A stretch of 6,020 nt of DNA, taken from positions 1 through 6,020 of the forward strand of contig JAITHX010000193.1 of assembly GCA_031279735.1 (NCBI GenBank). The letters run 5' to 3'. The translations under genes and the position numbers were made by a program. A model generated the notes under the pieces. That model was not told the origin of the DNA. It saw nothing but the letters and a program-made list of their open reading frames with translations, and did no database searches. Source of the stretch: Prevotellaceae bacterium. Its GTDB lineage: Bacteria > Bacteroidota > Bacteroidia > Bacteroidales > UBA932. The number at the start of each line of letters is the position of its first letter. Position 1 is the stretch's first letter. This document shows, piece after piece, positions 5,647 to 6,020 of the stretch.

Positions 5647-5666
5647 TTTTCTTAAAATTAAGAAAA
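5647..5666. promoter_or_regulatory. 20-base palindrome upstream of the minus-strand promoter
   Basis: TTTTCTTAA-AA-TTAAGAAAA is a perfect inverted repeat of 9-base arms with a 2-base centre, ending 6 bases upstream of the -33 box at 5637-5640. Position and symmetry would suit a site for a dimeric regulator. The sequence is very A/T-rich, so chance or an upstream element effect is also possible. Confidence 0.45.
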
Positions 5667-5740
5667 CTATAACAAAGGGTTGACGGTCAATTATTATGTT
5701 TTACGGGATATAGGGCGAGGCATCCAAAATACAAGGCGAT

Positions 5741-5898
5741 TTTTTAGCGGTTAGCGGTTAGAGCCTTCGGAATTGGCTTGGGCGGGTTGTCGTTCGGTCG
5801 GTTTCGGTCGGTTTCGTACGACCGAAATCGACCGAAATAGCCCAGACGACAACCCGCCCAGACCAATTCCGAAGGCTCTAACCACTAACCACTAAAAA
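5741..5898. repeat. Long imperfect hairpin with heptamers at its foot
   Basis: Arms at about 5741-5815 and 5824-5898 pair. The foot is TTTTTAGCGG-type heptamers on the left (TTAG at 5744, 5751 and 5758) and TTAGTGG heptamers on the right when read inverted, with two C/T differences over 20 bases. The next 33 bases (5761-5793 with 5846-5878) differ at two positions. The top is less regular, with TCGGTCGGTTTCGG-type repeats that pair imperfectly after a short bulge. The heptamers are part of the stem. The hairpin ends 3 bases before the right terminal repeat and has no following T-run. Confidence 0.9.
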
Positions 5899-5901
5899 CT
5901 A

Positions 5902-6020
5902 AGGTTCTACTGGGAATTGTGTGGAAAAGCCATAAAACCCTTATTTTTCAAAGCTCCCTTAGCGGACTCCGGACAGCATATATTCACCCTTATTCCCTTG
6001 TTAAAGGATTGTGCGGTTAT
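5902..6020 (-). repeat. Right copy of the 119-base terminal inverted repeat
   Basis: The reverse complement matches 1-119 at 109 of 119 positions with no gap, including 10 identical bases at the very end. The ten differences are scattered, with three clustered at 5964-5967 (facing 54-57), so the copies have diverged and are not one molecule read twice. The hairpin at 5741-5898 lies directly inside it. No target-site duplication can be judged because the window ends here. Confidence 0.9.

Noticed and set aside
5680..5685. TTGACG as a sigma-70 -35 box on the plus strand
   Set aside because: Bacteroidota primary promoters do not use this box, no -10 partner was found at proper spacing, and no plus-strand gene follows.
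1..6020. The whole window as an insertion sequence or composite transposon
   Set aside because: No transposase, integrase or resolvase is encoded, the genes inside are core metabolism and translation, and target duplications cannot be seen at the window ends.
1..6020. End inverted repeat as a sequencing or amplification artefact (one end copied in reverse)
   Set aside because: The arms differ at ten scattered positions, and sequence beyond 119 bases is unrelated, which a fold-back artefact would not give.

Overview
The window looks like a chromosomal segment of a member of the Bacteroidota, probably order Bacteroidales. The protein set fits this: EttA, a bacterial SUI1 protein, a short BirA without a DNA-binding domain, RidA and an acidic DUF2795 protein. 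So do Bacteroidota-type promoter boxes (TAnnTTTG-like at -7, TTTG at -33) and start codons preceded by A/T-rich rather than strong Shine-Dalgarno sequence. The genus cannot be read from the sequence.

The layout is two convergent gene groups. On the plus strand lie ettA (339-2012), a SUI1/eIF1-like gene (2033-2368) and a class III PLP aminotransferase (2384-3556), with gaps of 20 and 15 bases, so probably one transcript. On the minus strand, reading from the right, lie two tandem copies of a 72-73 residue DUF2795 gene (5556-5338 and 5315-5094), ridA (5081-4704) and birA (4703-3966), with gaps of 22, 12 and 0 bases and one good promoter at 5610-5640. ettA and the SUI1 gene both act on ribosomes. 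birA and ridA are housekeeping functions (biotin attachment, removal of reactive enamine/imine intermediates). Nothing in the coding part looks like a defence system or a phage.

The unusual content is in the three intergenic regions. The outer ends of the window are a 119-base inverted repeat pair (1-119 and 5902-6020, 109 of 119 positions matching, no gaps). Inside them lie heptamer tandem arrays: CTAACCA nine times at 221-283, TTAGCGG/TTAGTGG at the foot of a hairpin at 5741-5898, and AATTATG arrays at 3549-3708 and 3942-3980. The arrays border palindromes, and two different heptamer families abut the same GC-rich core (GCCTGnCGGACG...GGGAG in one orientation). The convergent gap 3557-3965 is almost wholly repeat: three direct modules, a 59-base-arm hairpin and one inverted module. 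Both convergent genes stop inside heptamer arrays, and the last four residues of BirA are written by the repeat.

This is best described as a family of modular intergenic repeats. No transposase or other enzyme for moving them is in the window. Whether the family is already described could not be checked here.
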